Part shown: piece after piece, positions 8,829-16,421 of the stretch
Layout of the letters: each line of letters starts with the position of its first letter
Position numbering within the stretch: position 1 is the stretch's first letter
Source of the DNA: Rhodococcus ruber NBRC 15591
GTDB taxonomy: Bacteria; Actinomycetota; Actinomycetes; Mycobacteriales; Mycobacteriaceae
Length of the DNA stretch: 64,000 bases
Assembly (NCBI RefSeq): GCF_001894945.1
Contig: NZ_BCXE01000004.1
Location: 1 to 64,000, forward strand
Direction of reading: 5' to 3'
Notes under the pieces: model-generated
The model's input: the letters and a program-made list of their open reading frames with translations, nothing else
Told to the model about the DNA's origin: nothing
Databases searched by the model: none
Program-made: the position numbers and the translations under genes

Positions 8829-8845
8829 ATTGATATGAATGATTA
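8829..8845 (-). promoter_or_regulatory. AT-rich putative operator upstream of the MFS gene
   Basis: ATTGATATGAATGATTA (plus strand) lies just upstream of the Shine-Dalgarno sequence of the MFS gene at 8817. It matches the dyad at 5891-5907 in 14 of 17 positions, which suggests a shared regulator for the importer and the exporter. Confidence 0.45.
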
Positions 8846-8921
8846 GCCTAGAGAGTGGCACATTACCGGCGCCCGTGGAGCGAATTGCCGGACCGTACGA
8901 TGGCGGACTCCCGACAGAAAG

Positions 8922-9689
8922 GTGCCGCCTGTGGACCCCGAGGCCGACCCGTCCACACCGCTCGAGTCCTTCGCCTCCGCCGTCCGCGCCGGCTGGCACG
9001 CCGTCAGCGCGGTGAGCGAACCCGCACCGGCCGGACTCGTCGTCCTCACCGCGGCCGTCGCGCTGGTGCTGGTATCGGTGCGACCGCTGTGGCTGGTGAC
9101 CCGGCACGTGATCACCCAGGCCCACGAAGGCTCGCATGCGCTCGTCGCCCGGCTCGTCGGCCGGCGGCTGGCGGGCATCCGCCTGCACAGCGACACCTCG
9201 GGAGTGACCGTGTCCTCCGGCAATCCGCGCGGTCCGGGCATGATCGCGACCGCGTTCGCCGGGTACACCGGCCCGGCCGTGCTCGGGTTCGTCGCCGCGA
9301 CGCTCCTCACCACCGGCCGGCCCGCGGCGGTGCTGTGGTCGGTACTCGCGGCCCTCGCCCTGCTGATCCTGTTGATCCGCAACTTCTTCGGATTCGTCTC
9401 GGTGCTCGCGGTCGGTGCGGTGATCGGAGTCGCCGCGTACTACGGCGACGAGCTGGTGCGCTACACCGTCGCGTACCTGACGACCTGGGTGCTGCTGTTC
9501 GGCGCCACCCGGCCGGTCCTCGAACTGGCGCGCACCCATCGGCGCGGCCGCGGGCAGGGTTCCGACGCCGATCAGCTGCGCTGGCTCACCCGCGTACCGA
9601 CGGCCGTGTGGATCGTGGCGTTCGCGGTCGTCACGCTCGGCACCGCGGCATACGGCACCGCACGGATCGTCGCGGCGCAGGTGCCGTGA
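8922..9689 (+). CDS. M50-type (site-2-like) membrane metalloprotease homologue
   Basis: A 255-residue membrane protein with the zinc-protease motif HEGSH (about 68-72) at the end of a hydrophobic region, followed by further hydrophobic segments, as in the M50B-like family of actinobacteria. No clear NPDG-type second metal motif is visible, so activity is not assured. A GTG at 8922 opens the frame; a second GTG at 8931 has AAAGGTG at a better distance and may be the real start. It stands divergent from the MFS gene and converges with the cyclase gene, with no gap. Confidence 0.75.
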   Translation: MPPVDPEADPSTPLESFASAVRAGWHAVSAVSEPAPAGLVVLTAAVALVLVSVRPLWLVTRHVITQAHEGSHALVARLVGRRLAGIRLHSDTSGVTVSSGNPRGPGMIATAFAGYTGPAVLGFVAATLLTTGRPAAVLWSVLAALALLILLIRNFFGFVSVLAVGAVIGVAAYYGDELVRYTVAYLTTWVLLFGATRPVLELARTHRRGRGQGSDADQLRWLTRVPTAVWIVAFAVVTLGTAAYGTARIVAAQVP

Positions 9690-10340
9690 TCACGGTTCGA
9701 GTTCGATCGCCACGGCCCGCACCGGCGCACCGTCCGCGCCCTGCAGCCGCAGCGGAAGGAGACTGATCAGCGGATCGGGAAAGTCGACGAGTTCGAGGTT
9801 GCACAGGTTCTCGCACACGATGCCGCCGGCCGCGGCGACGAGCCGATGCGCGGAAAAGTCGGCGCCCAGAGCGGAGTCGATGCTCGGGGCGTCGAGGCCG
9901 ATGGCGTGCACGCCGCGTTCGAGCACCCACCGGCACGCGTCCGCCGCCAGGTAGGGATGCTCGAAGTAGGTATCGGTGTCGTAGTGCTCGGCCCAGCCGG
10001 TATGCACGAGGACGATGTCGCCGGGCCCCGGCTCCGGCCCGCCGGCGAGGTGCCGCGGGGTCACGGCGGTACGCGGCGGCAGGCCCCGCACGTCCAGGAC
10101 GACTCCCCGGCCGACGAAGCGGTCGAGGGGAACCTCGTCGATCGGGGCGGCCCGGGCGCGCATGTGCAGCGGCGCGTCGACGTGGGTTCCGGTCTGCGAA
10201 CCCATCTCGATCCGCAGCAGGTTGTACCCGTCGCGCTCGAGCGTCGCGTGCGGGCTCAGCACCGGGACGGGATCTCCGGGATAGACCTGGGTGTCGCCGG
10301 AGACGGTCCGGCTCAGGTCGACGATCCGGCGCACGCGCAT
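9690..10340 (-). CDS. Cyclase family / kynurenine formamidase-like hydrolase
   Basis: A 216-residue protein with the family's metal-binding motif GTHVDAPLH, the N-terminal IVDLSRTVSGDTQVYPGDP and the central DIVLVHTGWAEHY. These enzymes hydrolyse N-formylkynurenine or related formamides and lactones with a divalent metal. No other tryptophan-catabolic gene is adjacent, so the substrate is open. It abuts the protease gene tail to tail. Confidence 0.85.
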   Translation of the reverse strand: MRVRRIVDLSRTVSGDTQVYPGDPVPVLSPHATLERDGYNLLRIEMGSQTGTHVDAPLHMRARAAPIDEVPLDRFVGRGVVLDVRGLPPRTAVTPRHLAGGPEPGPGDIVLVHTGWAEHYDTDTYFEHPYLAADACRWVLERGVHAIGLDAPSIDSALGADFSAHRLVAAAGGIVCENLCNLELVDFPDPLISLLPLRLQGADGAPVRAVAIELEP

Positions 10341-10439
10341 GCGCCGATGCTAGACCCGGTGCGATCGACCCCGTGCGATCGTGCCCCGTCGATGCGTCGC
10401 AGGCCCGGGCGTCGGTCCGGGGCTCTCGCGCCAGGGGCG

Positions 10440-11858
10440 CTATCGTGCGGGCCGCAGGTGGTGCCGGTCGGCACGGTCGATGGTGAACGCCGCGACGAGC
10501 ACACCGAGCACCACCCCGACGAGCGTGTCGGCGATCCGGCTCATCGCGATCTCCGGGCCCAGGTTCTCGCCGAGCCCGGTGAGCAGCAGTGCCATCGCGG
10601 TCACCGCAACGGACGTCGCGGCATAGTTCTTCATCACGTACAGCTCGGCGACGACCTGCAGCACCACGATCGCCAGCGCGTACGGCCAGTAATCCAGGGA
10701 CAGCGCGATCAACGCCGCCGCCAGCACGGCGCCCGCGACGTTGCCGAGCAGACGCTGGATCGCCCGCTGCACCGTCTGCCGGTAGTTGACGCCCTGCAAC
10801 GCGGCCATCGCCCCCATCGTCGCCCACAGCGGGTGGTGCAGACCCGCCGCGGCGGCGAACCAGCCCGCCAGGAGCGAGGCGAGGAGCACCCGGGCCGCGC
10901 CGACGAGGATCGCGCGGTCCCGCAACCGTGGGACGCCCTCACGCACGAATCCGACGGGCCGTGCGAGGACGGGTGTTCCGGTCCCGTCGACACGGGGAAT
11001 GGCGATGTCGCGCCGGACCTTCCGAAATTCGACCTCGAATCGGGCGAATTCGGCCACCCGATCGGGCACGGCGTCGGACTCGGCCTCGTCGACGACCGTG
11101 CCGGCCGCGGCGAGCAGCGCGAGGAGTTCGTGGGTGTGCGCGTCCGCCCGACGGGAGCCGAGCGCGACGACGTCGTGAGCCCGGGCGATCGCGGCGTGGG
11201 CGCCCGGCACCGCGCGGTGGCCGTCGCGCTCGATTGCCGAGACCGCCGCGAGGGCGCGGGCGACGGCGATTCGTGCGGGCCCGTGCGGGTGATACAGGGC
11301 GGGAACCATCGAGATCACCCATCCCACAACGACTCCCACGGAGGCGGCAACGACCGCGTCCCGTACGTCCGTGGCGGTGCGCGCGAATCCGGCTGCGCCG
11401 GCGGCCGCGAAGACCAGGATGACCGGTCCCGGCCCGGACAGCCGGAAGGCCCCCAGAACCCAGAAGGCGAACCCGGCCGCTACCGAGAGCGCCGCAATCT
11501 GCATCCCCATCGGCACCGTGGCCGCGCCGACACCGGCGCCGAGTGCGACGTAGCCGACCACACCGAGTCCGACCATCGCCATCTTTCCGGCCAGTCGCGG
11601 ATAGGGCTCGTAGCGTCCGAAGGCCGAGGCGAGCGCGCCGAGGGCGGCGAATCCGGCCAGGTGCGGCAGGTGCAGGAGGCCGCCTCCGACGAGCGCGACG
11701 AGCACCGCCGATCCCACGCGCAGCGCAGGCGCCACGGTGGCGTCGGCACTGCGGAATTCGAGCGCCTCGCGCCACGCGGCAGGCGACAGCGAATGCGCGA
11801 GCGCGGTCGTCGAGTGCCTGAGACGGTTGTGGTCTGGGATCGGGAGGGAGGGGCGCAC
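10440..11858 (-). CDS. FUSC-family inner-membrane transporter (aromatic-acid exporter-like)
   Basis: A 472-residue protein with two membrane blocks of 5-6 segments each (LRVGSAVLVALVGGGLLHLPHLAG onward, and LLASLLAGWFAAAAGLHHPLWATMGAMAALQGVNYRQTVQRAIQRLLGN) separated by a cytoplasmic domain. The second block is the classic fusaric-acid-resistance/YccC motif. The GTG at 11858 has only a poor ribosome site, and an AT-rich stretch lies just upstream, so a leaderless start is possible. Divergent from a MarR gene that probably controls it. Confidence 0.85.
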   Translation of the reverse strand: MRPSLPIPDHNRLRHSTTALAHSLSPAAWREALEFRSADATVAPALRVGSAVLVALVGGGLLHLPHLAGFAALGALASAFGRYEPYPRLAGKMAMVGLGVVGYVALGAGVGAATVPMGMQIAALSVAAGFAFWVLGAFRLSGPGPVILVFAAAGAAGFARTATDVRDAVVAASVGVVVGWVISMVPALYHPHGPARIAVARALAAVSAIERDGHRAVPGAHAAIARAHDVVALGSRRADAHTHELLALLAAAGTVVDEAESDAVPDRVAEFARFEVEFRKVRRDIAIPRVDGTGTPVLARPVGFVREGVPRLRDRAILVGAARVLLASLLAGWFAAAAGLHHPLWATMGAMAALQGVNYRQTVQRAIQRLLGNVAGAVLAAALIALSLDYWPYALAIVVLQVVAELYVMKNYAATSVAVTAMALLLTGLGENLGPEIAMSRIADTLVGVVLGVLVAAFTIDRADRHHLRPAR

Positions 11859-11930
11859 CGCTCCAGTGTAGATATTTCAGAGATAAATTAAATGTGAATT
11901 GAGTGTGAGACTCCTCGCTAGGATGGACCC

Positions 11931-12443
11931 ATGTCGGACACCGCCCAGCCCGAGGACTTCGTGGACCACGTTCGGCTCGGCTGGGCCGAGACGCACCCCG
12001 GCTTCGACACCCGCCCGATCGACGTCATCGGCCGTATCACCCGGATCAGTTCCCTCGCCCTCTCCCAGCTCGACCGGGAACTCGTGCCGAGCGGTGTCAC
12101 ACGCCCCGAGTTCGAAGTGCTGTGCGCGCTGGCGCGCAGCAACACGCCGCTGCGTGCCAGCGAGGTCACGTCGGTCACCGGGTTGAGCGGCGCCTCCACC
12201 ACCAAGCACGCCGACCGCCTCGTGGGGCTCGGGCTGGTCGAGCGCCGGCGTTTCGAGCGCGACGGCCGCGTCGTCCTGCTCTCCCTCACCGAAGCGGGCC
12301 GCGCCGTGGTCGACGCCGAGTTCCCCCGACGCGTCGAACGTGAGCGCCGCATGCTCGACGGCTTCACCGACGACGAACTCGACACCCTCACCGCGCTGCT
12401 GCGACGACTCACCCGCGCAGTCGAGGACCACACCCGGCACTGA
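11931..12443 (+). CDS. MarR-family transcriptional regulator
   Basis: A 170-residue winged-helix regulator: RPEFEVLCALARS, then LRASEVTSVTGLSGASTTKHADRLVGLGLVERRRFERDGRVVLLSLTEAGR is the complete MarR helix-turn-helix and wing. The ATG at 11931 has AGGATGG 5-8 bases upstream. It is divergent from the FUSC exporter with 72 bases between, the usual layout of a MarR repressor released by a phenolic ligand that the exporter removes. The ligand is unknown. Confidence 0.9.
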   Translation: MSDTAQPEDFVDHVRLGWAETHPGFDTRPIDVIGRITRISSLALSQLDRELVPSGVTRPEFEVLCALARSNTPLRASEVTSVTGLSGASTTKHADRLVGLGLVERRRFERDGRVVLLSLTEAGRAVVDAEFPRRVERERRMLDGFTDDELDTLTALLRRLTRAVEDHTRH

Positions 12444-12452
12444 GGCGAGCCG

Positions 12453-12926
12453 TCAGGGCATCTCGACCGTCTCGGCACGCTCGATCTCTCCGAGCGCGCG
12501 ACGCAGGTACGTGCCCGGGTCCGCCCGGCGGGCCGCCAGCAGGTCGGCCAGCACGACCAGGCCGGCCTGCAGGTACTCGTCGGGACGAGCCTTCGGTGCG
12601 TCGGGATCCGACACCCCGAGGGTGCCGGTGAGCACGGCCACCACCGTGTCCGGGTGCAGCGACGGCAGCCACGCGGCCCCCGTGCGCGCGCTGCGCTCGA
12701 ACACCGCCTGCACGTCCTCGCCGGCCAGGCCGTCCGGGTGCAGCTCCTCGAGCAGCTCGCGCATCATCGTCGCATGCACGCCGGCGACCTGTTCGTACGG
12801 CAGCGCTACCAGCTCGGTCGTCGCGTCCTCCCAGGCCGGGACCGAGCGCGTCCGGGCGGCGGCGAGCGCCGCGCTGGTGTGCTCCGCGATTTCCCGCGCC
12901 AGCTGCGGCCAGTGCGTGGGCCACAC
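12453..12926 (-). CDS. Conserved hypothetical alpha-helical protein
   Basis: A 157-residue, soluble, mostly helical protein (WPQLAREIAEHTSAALAAARTRSVPAWEDATTELVALPYEQVAGVHATMMRELLEELHPDG). I recognise no domain. It converges on the MarR gene with a 9-base gap and lies downstream of the DUF72 gene on the same strand. Base composition is like that of its neighbours. Coding support rests on length, an uninterrupted frame and codon bias only. Confidence 0.6.
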   Translation of the reverse strand: MWPTHWPQLAREIAEHTSAALAAARTRSVPAWEDATTELVALPYEQVAGVHATMMRELLEELHPDGLAGEDVQAVFERSARTGAAWLPSLHPDTVVAVLTGTLGVSDPDAPKARPDEYLQAGLVVLADLLAARRADPGTYLRRALGEIERAETVEMP

Positions 12927-13004
12927 GGTGTCCTCCTCGGGTCGCCGATGCTCCCGGCGAGCGCCGGCGCGTCACGACGAGCGTGCCATGCGGCACCGAC
13001 ACGG

Positions 13005-13820
13005 TCAGCCGACGCGGCGCTGCAGTTCGAGCGCATCCCAGGGCGCGTAGCCCTTGATGTCGTTGTCGAAGTACACGTACACGTCGCGCCCCTCGGAGCG
13101 CCAGCCACGGACCCGCGCCGCCCACTCGTCCAAGGTGTCGGGGGCGTACCCGCTCGCGTACAGCTCGGTGTCTCCGTGCAGTCGCACGTAGACGAAGTCG
13201 GTGGTGGCCTCGGTCAGGAACGGGAACCGCCCGGCCGTGTCGGCGACGACGAGGGCGACGCCGAGGCGGGCCAGCAGTGCCGCCGCGTCCGGGTCCGTGA
13301 AGCTCGGGTGCCGCACCTCGAGCGCGTACCGGAGGGGCCGATCCGCCTCGGTTTCCGTCCACGCCCGATCGTCGGGAACCTTCTCGGTGTGGCGCACGGC
13401 GAGTGCCGCGGCCTCGGTCGTCGAGGCGGGCAACCGCTCGACGAACGCGGCGATCCGCTCCGGCTCGAATGCCAAGGAGGGCGGCAGTTGCCACAGCACG
13501 GGCCCCAGCTTCGGGCCGAGGGCGAGCACACCGGACGCGAAGAAGTTGGCGAGGGCGTCGTCGACGTCGACGAGGCGCTTCATGTGGGTGACGTACCGGC
13601 CGCCCTTGACGGCGAAGACGAACCCGTCCGGTGTCTCGTCCCGCCACCGCAGGAAGCTCGACGGCCGCTGCAACGCATAGAAGGTGCCGTTGATCTCGAT
13701 CGATCCGAACCGCTCCGCGGCGTACTCGAGTTCGCGGCGCTGCACCAGCCCCGCCGGGTAGAAGTCACCGCGCCATTCGGCGTACCGCCAGCCGGAGATT
13801 CCGATCCGCACCTGAGCCAT
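13005..13820 (-). CDS. DUF72 (YecE) family protein
   Basis: A 271-residue TIM-barrel-like protein with the DUF72 hallmarks: RIGISGWRYAEWRGDFYPAG at the N-terminus, EINGTFYALQRPSSFLRW, FVFAVKGGRYVTHMKRL and the C-terminal VYVYFDNDIKGYAPWDAL. The family is widespread and its reaction is not established; some members associate with nucleases or Fe-S biology. Monocistronic by appearance, divergent from the HdeD-like gene. Confidence 0.9.
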   Translation of the reverse strand: MAQVRIGISGWRYAEWRGDFYPAGLVQRRELEYAAERFGSIEINGTFYALQRPSSFLRWRDETPDGFVFAVKGGRYVTHMKRLVDVDDALANFFASGVLALGPKLGPVLWQLPPSLAFEPERIAAFVERLPASTTEAAALAVRHTEKVPDDRAWTETEADRPLRYALEVRHPSFTDPDAAALLARLGVALVVADTAGRFPFLTEATTDFVYVRLHGDTELYASGYAPDTLDEWAARVRGWRSEGRDVYVYFDNDIKGYAPWDALELQRRVG

Positions 13821-13934
13821 CGCTCCACGGTAACGCTCGTCACGACTGGGAATCGGATCGTCATTCGGCAGGCGGGGGGAACCGTACGGGCCTACGCTGT
13901 GCCCGAACTACGAGACCGCATCCTAGGAGTGGCC

Positions 13935-14522
13935 GTGTCCGAGAGAGCGTTCACCGCAAACGATCAGTTCAGTCCCCTGTTCAAACAGATGTGGTGGTTG
14001 GTGCTGATCCGGGGCATCCTCGCCGTGTTGTTCGGTGTCGTCGCCCTGGTGTGGCCGGGGATCACCGTCTGGGCCCTCGTGGTGGTATTCGGCATCTACG
14101 CCATCGTCGACGGCGTCGTACTCGTCTACCACTCGATTCGCGACCGGGCCCGCCTCGACGGCTGGGGCTGGTGGCTCGCGATGGGCCTGGTCTCCATCGC
14201 CGCCGGCATCGTCGCCCTCGTCTGGCCCGCGGCCACCGCACTCGTGGTGCTGTACATCATCGCGTTCTACGCGATCCTGTTCGGCGTCACCGGCATCATC
14301 GGTGCGCTGAGCTTCCGGAAGGTCCCGAACTCGGGATGGGGGTGGTCGCTCTTCGCCGGCATCCTTGCGGTTCTGTTGGGTGTCGTGCTGCTGATCTTCC
14401 CCGGCAGCGGGATCATCAGCCTCATCTGGCTGTTGGGTATCTACGCCATCCTCTTCGGCGTGCTGCTGATCGTCGTGGCCTTCCAGGTCCGGAAGGTGGC
14501 GAAGGAGGCCGGGCTCGTGTGA
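13935..14522 (+). CDS. HdeD/DUF308-family membrane protein
   Basis: A 195-residue protein made of three repeats of paired membrane helices (LIRGILAVLFGVVALVWPGITVWALVVVFGIYAIVDG; MGLVSIAAGIVALVWPAATALVVLYIIAFYAILFG; FAGILAVLLGVVLLIFPGSGIISLIWLLGIYAILFG), the DUF308 pattern of HdeD. HdeD in enteric bacteria is an acid-resistance protein; a role in membrane stress is inferred. The start is the GTG at 13935, with AGGAG five bases upstream. Confidence 0.85.
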   Translation: MSERAFTANDQFSPLFKQMWWLVLIRGILAVLFGVVALVWPGITVWALVVVFGIYAIVDGVVLVYHSIRDRARLDGWGWWLAMGLVSIAAGIVALVWPAATALVVLYIIAFYAILFGVTGIIGALSFRKVPNSGWGWSLFAGILAVLLGVVLLIFPGSGIISLIWLLGIYAILFGVLLIVVAFQVRKVAKEAGLV

Positions 14523-14530
14523 GCCCGGCC
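14507..14530 (+). terminator. Hairpin terminator overlapping the HdeD-like stop codon
   Basis: GGCCGGGCTC and GAGCCCGGCC form a perfect 10-base stem around a GTGT loop; the stop codon lies at the loop edge. There is no U-tract, as is common in actinobacteria. It also lies close to the end of the convergent PPOX gene. Confidence 0.55.
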
Positions 14531-14553
14531 CCGGGGCCGGCGGCGGGACTGTG

Positions 14554-14964
14554 TCAGGCCGCATCCTTCAGCCGGCCCCACGCATGCCAGCGGTCGATCT
14601 CGATCCAGGCACTGACGCGCGGCCGGTTGCGCACCCCGTAGGGCGTGCCGGTGTAGTGCCGCGCGACGCGGTCGATGTCGGTCAGCTCGGGGTCGTCGAC
14701 GAACTCGACGACCCGCCCCTGGAGGCTCACGTGCGTCACCCAGTCCGCCGGGTCCATCGCGCTCAGGCTGACCCGGGGATCTCGGCGCAGATGCTCGAGC
14801 CGCTTGCGCTCGGCGTCCATGTTCACCAGGATCCGGCCGTTCTCGAACAGGTACCAGGTGGGCACCGACACCGGATGTCCGTCGGCCCGCACCGTACTGA
14901 TGGTGGCGTAGTTCGGCTGAGCGAGCATCTCGGCGACGGCCTGCGGCAGCGGAGGTCTGGGCAC
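14554..14964 (-). CDS. PPOX-class F420/FMN-dependent oxidoreductase-like protein
   Basis: A 136-residue split-barrel flavin/deazaflavin-binding protein: PNYATISTVRADGHPVSVPTWYLFENGRILVNMDAERKRLEHLRRDPRVSLSAMD is the typical PPOX block, and the C-terminus has RPRVSAWIEIDRWHAWG. I start it at the GTG at 14964 (VPRPPLPQAVAEML), preceded by GAGAGGA; the frame upstream to 15144 overlaps the opposite-strand GYD gene and shows no homology. Substrate unknown. Confidence 0.85.
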   Translation of the reverse strand: MPRPPLPQAVAEMLAQPNYATISTVRADGHPVSVPTWYLFENGRILVNMDAERKRLEHLRRDPRVSLSAMDPADWVTHVSLQGRVVEFVDDPELTDIDRVARHYTGTPYGVRNRPRVSAWIEIDRWHAWGRLKDAA

Positions 14965-15118
14965 GGCAGTGGTCCTCTCGTCGGAAAGGTCGGGCGGTTC
15001 GGTCACGAACCTACGCCGGTTCGGGGCGAAACCGCCCCACGAGGGCGCGAGCGGGTCGACGATGGAGGGGGCACCGAGCCCGGCCGTGGAATGGCCCGAC
15101 AGCCGAGGAGTCGAGAAC

Positions 15119-15439
15119 ATGCCGAAGTACCTGTGGCAGGTCACCTACACCCCCGAGGGCGCGCAGGGTCTGCTCTCCGAGGGTGGTTCCGTCCGTAGTT
15201 CCGCCATCACCGAGATGGTCGAGAGTGTCGGTGGCAGCGTCGAGTCCGTACACTTCGCGCTCGGCGGGCACGACCTCTACGTCATCGGGGACGTGCCCGA
15301 CGATCTCGCCGCGGCCACGCTCGAGTTCCGCACCCGTGCGTCGGGTATCGCGCGTTCCGTGCCGATCCGGCTGCTCACCCCTCAGGAGATGGACGACGCG
15401 GTGCATCGCAACGCCGCGTACCGGACGCCGGGGCACTGA
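15119..15439 (+). CDS. GYD-domain protein
   Basis: A 106-residue protein with the GYD-type ferredoxin-like fold: PKYLWQVTYTPEGAQGLLSEGG, VESVHFALGGHDLYVIGDVPDD and a closing RLLTPQEMD. The ATG at 15119 follows GAGGAG. The longer frame from 14969 is antisense to the PPOX gene. The family is small, single-domain and of unknown function. Confidence 0.85.
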   Translation: MPKYLWQVTYTPEGAQGLLSEGGSVRSSAITEMVESVGGSVESVHFALGGHDLYVIGDVPDDLAAATLEFRTRASGIARSVPIRLLTPQEMDDAVHRNAAYRTPGH

Positions 15440-15481
15440 GCGGGACCGAGCGGGACGCTCCCTGCCGGTCGGATCGCCGGG

Positions 15482-16345
15482 TCAGAGCAGGTCGAGGAAC
15501 AGACGCGCGGCGGTGGAGGACGGGGCCGGGTCGCGGCACACCAGCGCCAGTGTGCGGTGCGGCGGCCCGGGCCGCAGCCCGATGCGGTGCAGGCCGCTGC
15601 GTCGCGCGATCGGTTCGGGGATGACCGCGACCCCGAGACCGTGGCGGACGAGATCGAGCAGGCGATCCATGTCCCCGACGCGGAACGTCACGTCGCGGTG
15701 CACGCCCGCGCGGACGAACAGCGCATCCACGGTGGTCTGCAGTCCGGTGCCGGCCTCGAATTCGATGAACGGGTACGGCTGCAGCCCGGCCGGATCGGTC
15801 TCCGCGACGGCGGCCAGCCGGTGGCCGGGTGCGACCACGGCGACCAGTTCCTCGGTGTAGGTGCGCAACGCGACGAGCCCGGGCGGCAGCGGACGCGCGT
15901 CGAGGGCGACGAACGCCAGGTCCAGTTCTGCCGTGACGAGGGCGTCGAACAGTTCGGTGGTGGTCGCCTCTCGCAGGGCCACTTCGATACCCGGGTGGGC
16001 GCGGTGCAATTGCGCGAGCAGCGACGGCAGGTCCGCGGCCCGGAATGTCTGCACGGTACCCACCGCGAGGGTGCCGGTCTCGCCGCTTTCCAGTCTCGCC
16101 ACGGCTGCGCGGGCCTCCGCGGCCTCGCGTAGCAGCCGCTGCGCGTAGGGATAGAGGGTCCTGCCCGCCGCGGTCGGGAGCACCGACCGGGTGGTGCGCT
16201 CGAACAGCGGCGCCCCGAGTTCGTGCTCGAGCGCGCGCACGGACGCACTGAGCGCCGACTGCGACAGGTGCACCGACTCGGCGGCCCGGGTGAAGTGCCC
16301 GTGCTCGGCGACGGCCACGAAGTGCCGCAACTGCCGAAGTTCCAT
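15482..16345 (-). CDS. LysR-family transcriptional regulator
   Basis: A 287-residue regulator. The N-terminal winged helix is MELRQLRHFVAVAEHGHFTRAAESVHLSQSALSASVRALE, followed by a linker helix and a two-lobe effector domain beginning GTLAVGTVQTFRAADLP. It is divergent from the MFS gene starting at 16422, with 76 bases between, the usual layout for LysR control of its target and itself. The inducer is unknown. Confidence 0.93.
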   Translation of the reverse strand: MELRQLRHFVAVAEHGHFTRAAESVHLSQSALSASVRALEHELGAPLFERTTRSVLPTAAGRTLYPYAQRLLREAAEARAAVARLESGETGTLAVGTVQTFRAADLPSLLAQLHRAHPGIEVALREATTTELFDALVTAELDLAFVALDARPLPPGLVALRTYTEELVAVVAPGHRLAAVAETDPAGLQPYPFIEFEAGTGLQTTVDALFVRAGVHRDVTFRVGDMDRLLDLVRHGLGVAVIPEPIARRSGLHRIGLRPGPPHRTLALVCRDPAPSSTAARLFLDLL

Positions 16346-16380
16346 TCATCGACTCTATCGCTCGGATTCATCGATTCATC
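16344..16380. promoter_or_regulatory. Repeated ATTCATCGA boxes in the LysR-MFS divergent promoter
   Basis: ATTCATCGA occurs at 16344-16352 and again at 16366-16374, two helical turns apart. The second copy is part of a perfect tandem GATTCATC-GATTCATC (16365-16380). Same-face repeats in a LysR intergenic region are likely regulator-binding sites. Confidence 0.45.
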
Positions 16381-16421
16381 CCGTTGGACACATCAATGCC
16401 GGGGCTCGCAGGATCGGTGCC

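Noticed and set aside
9846-11891. A 681-codon open frame on the plus strand opposite the cyclase and FUSC genes
   Set aside because: Low-complexity Arg/Gly/Asp/His-rich product, no ribosome site and no domain; a shadow of the real minus-strand genes.
12654-13934. Upstream extension of the HdeD-like frame
   Set aside because: It is antisense to the DUF72 gene and lacks homology; the GTG at 13935 has a good ribosome site and matches the family start.
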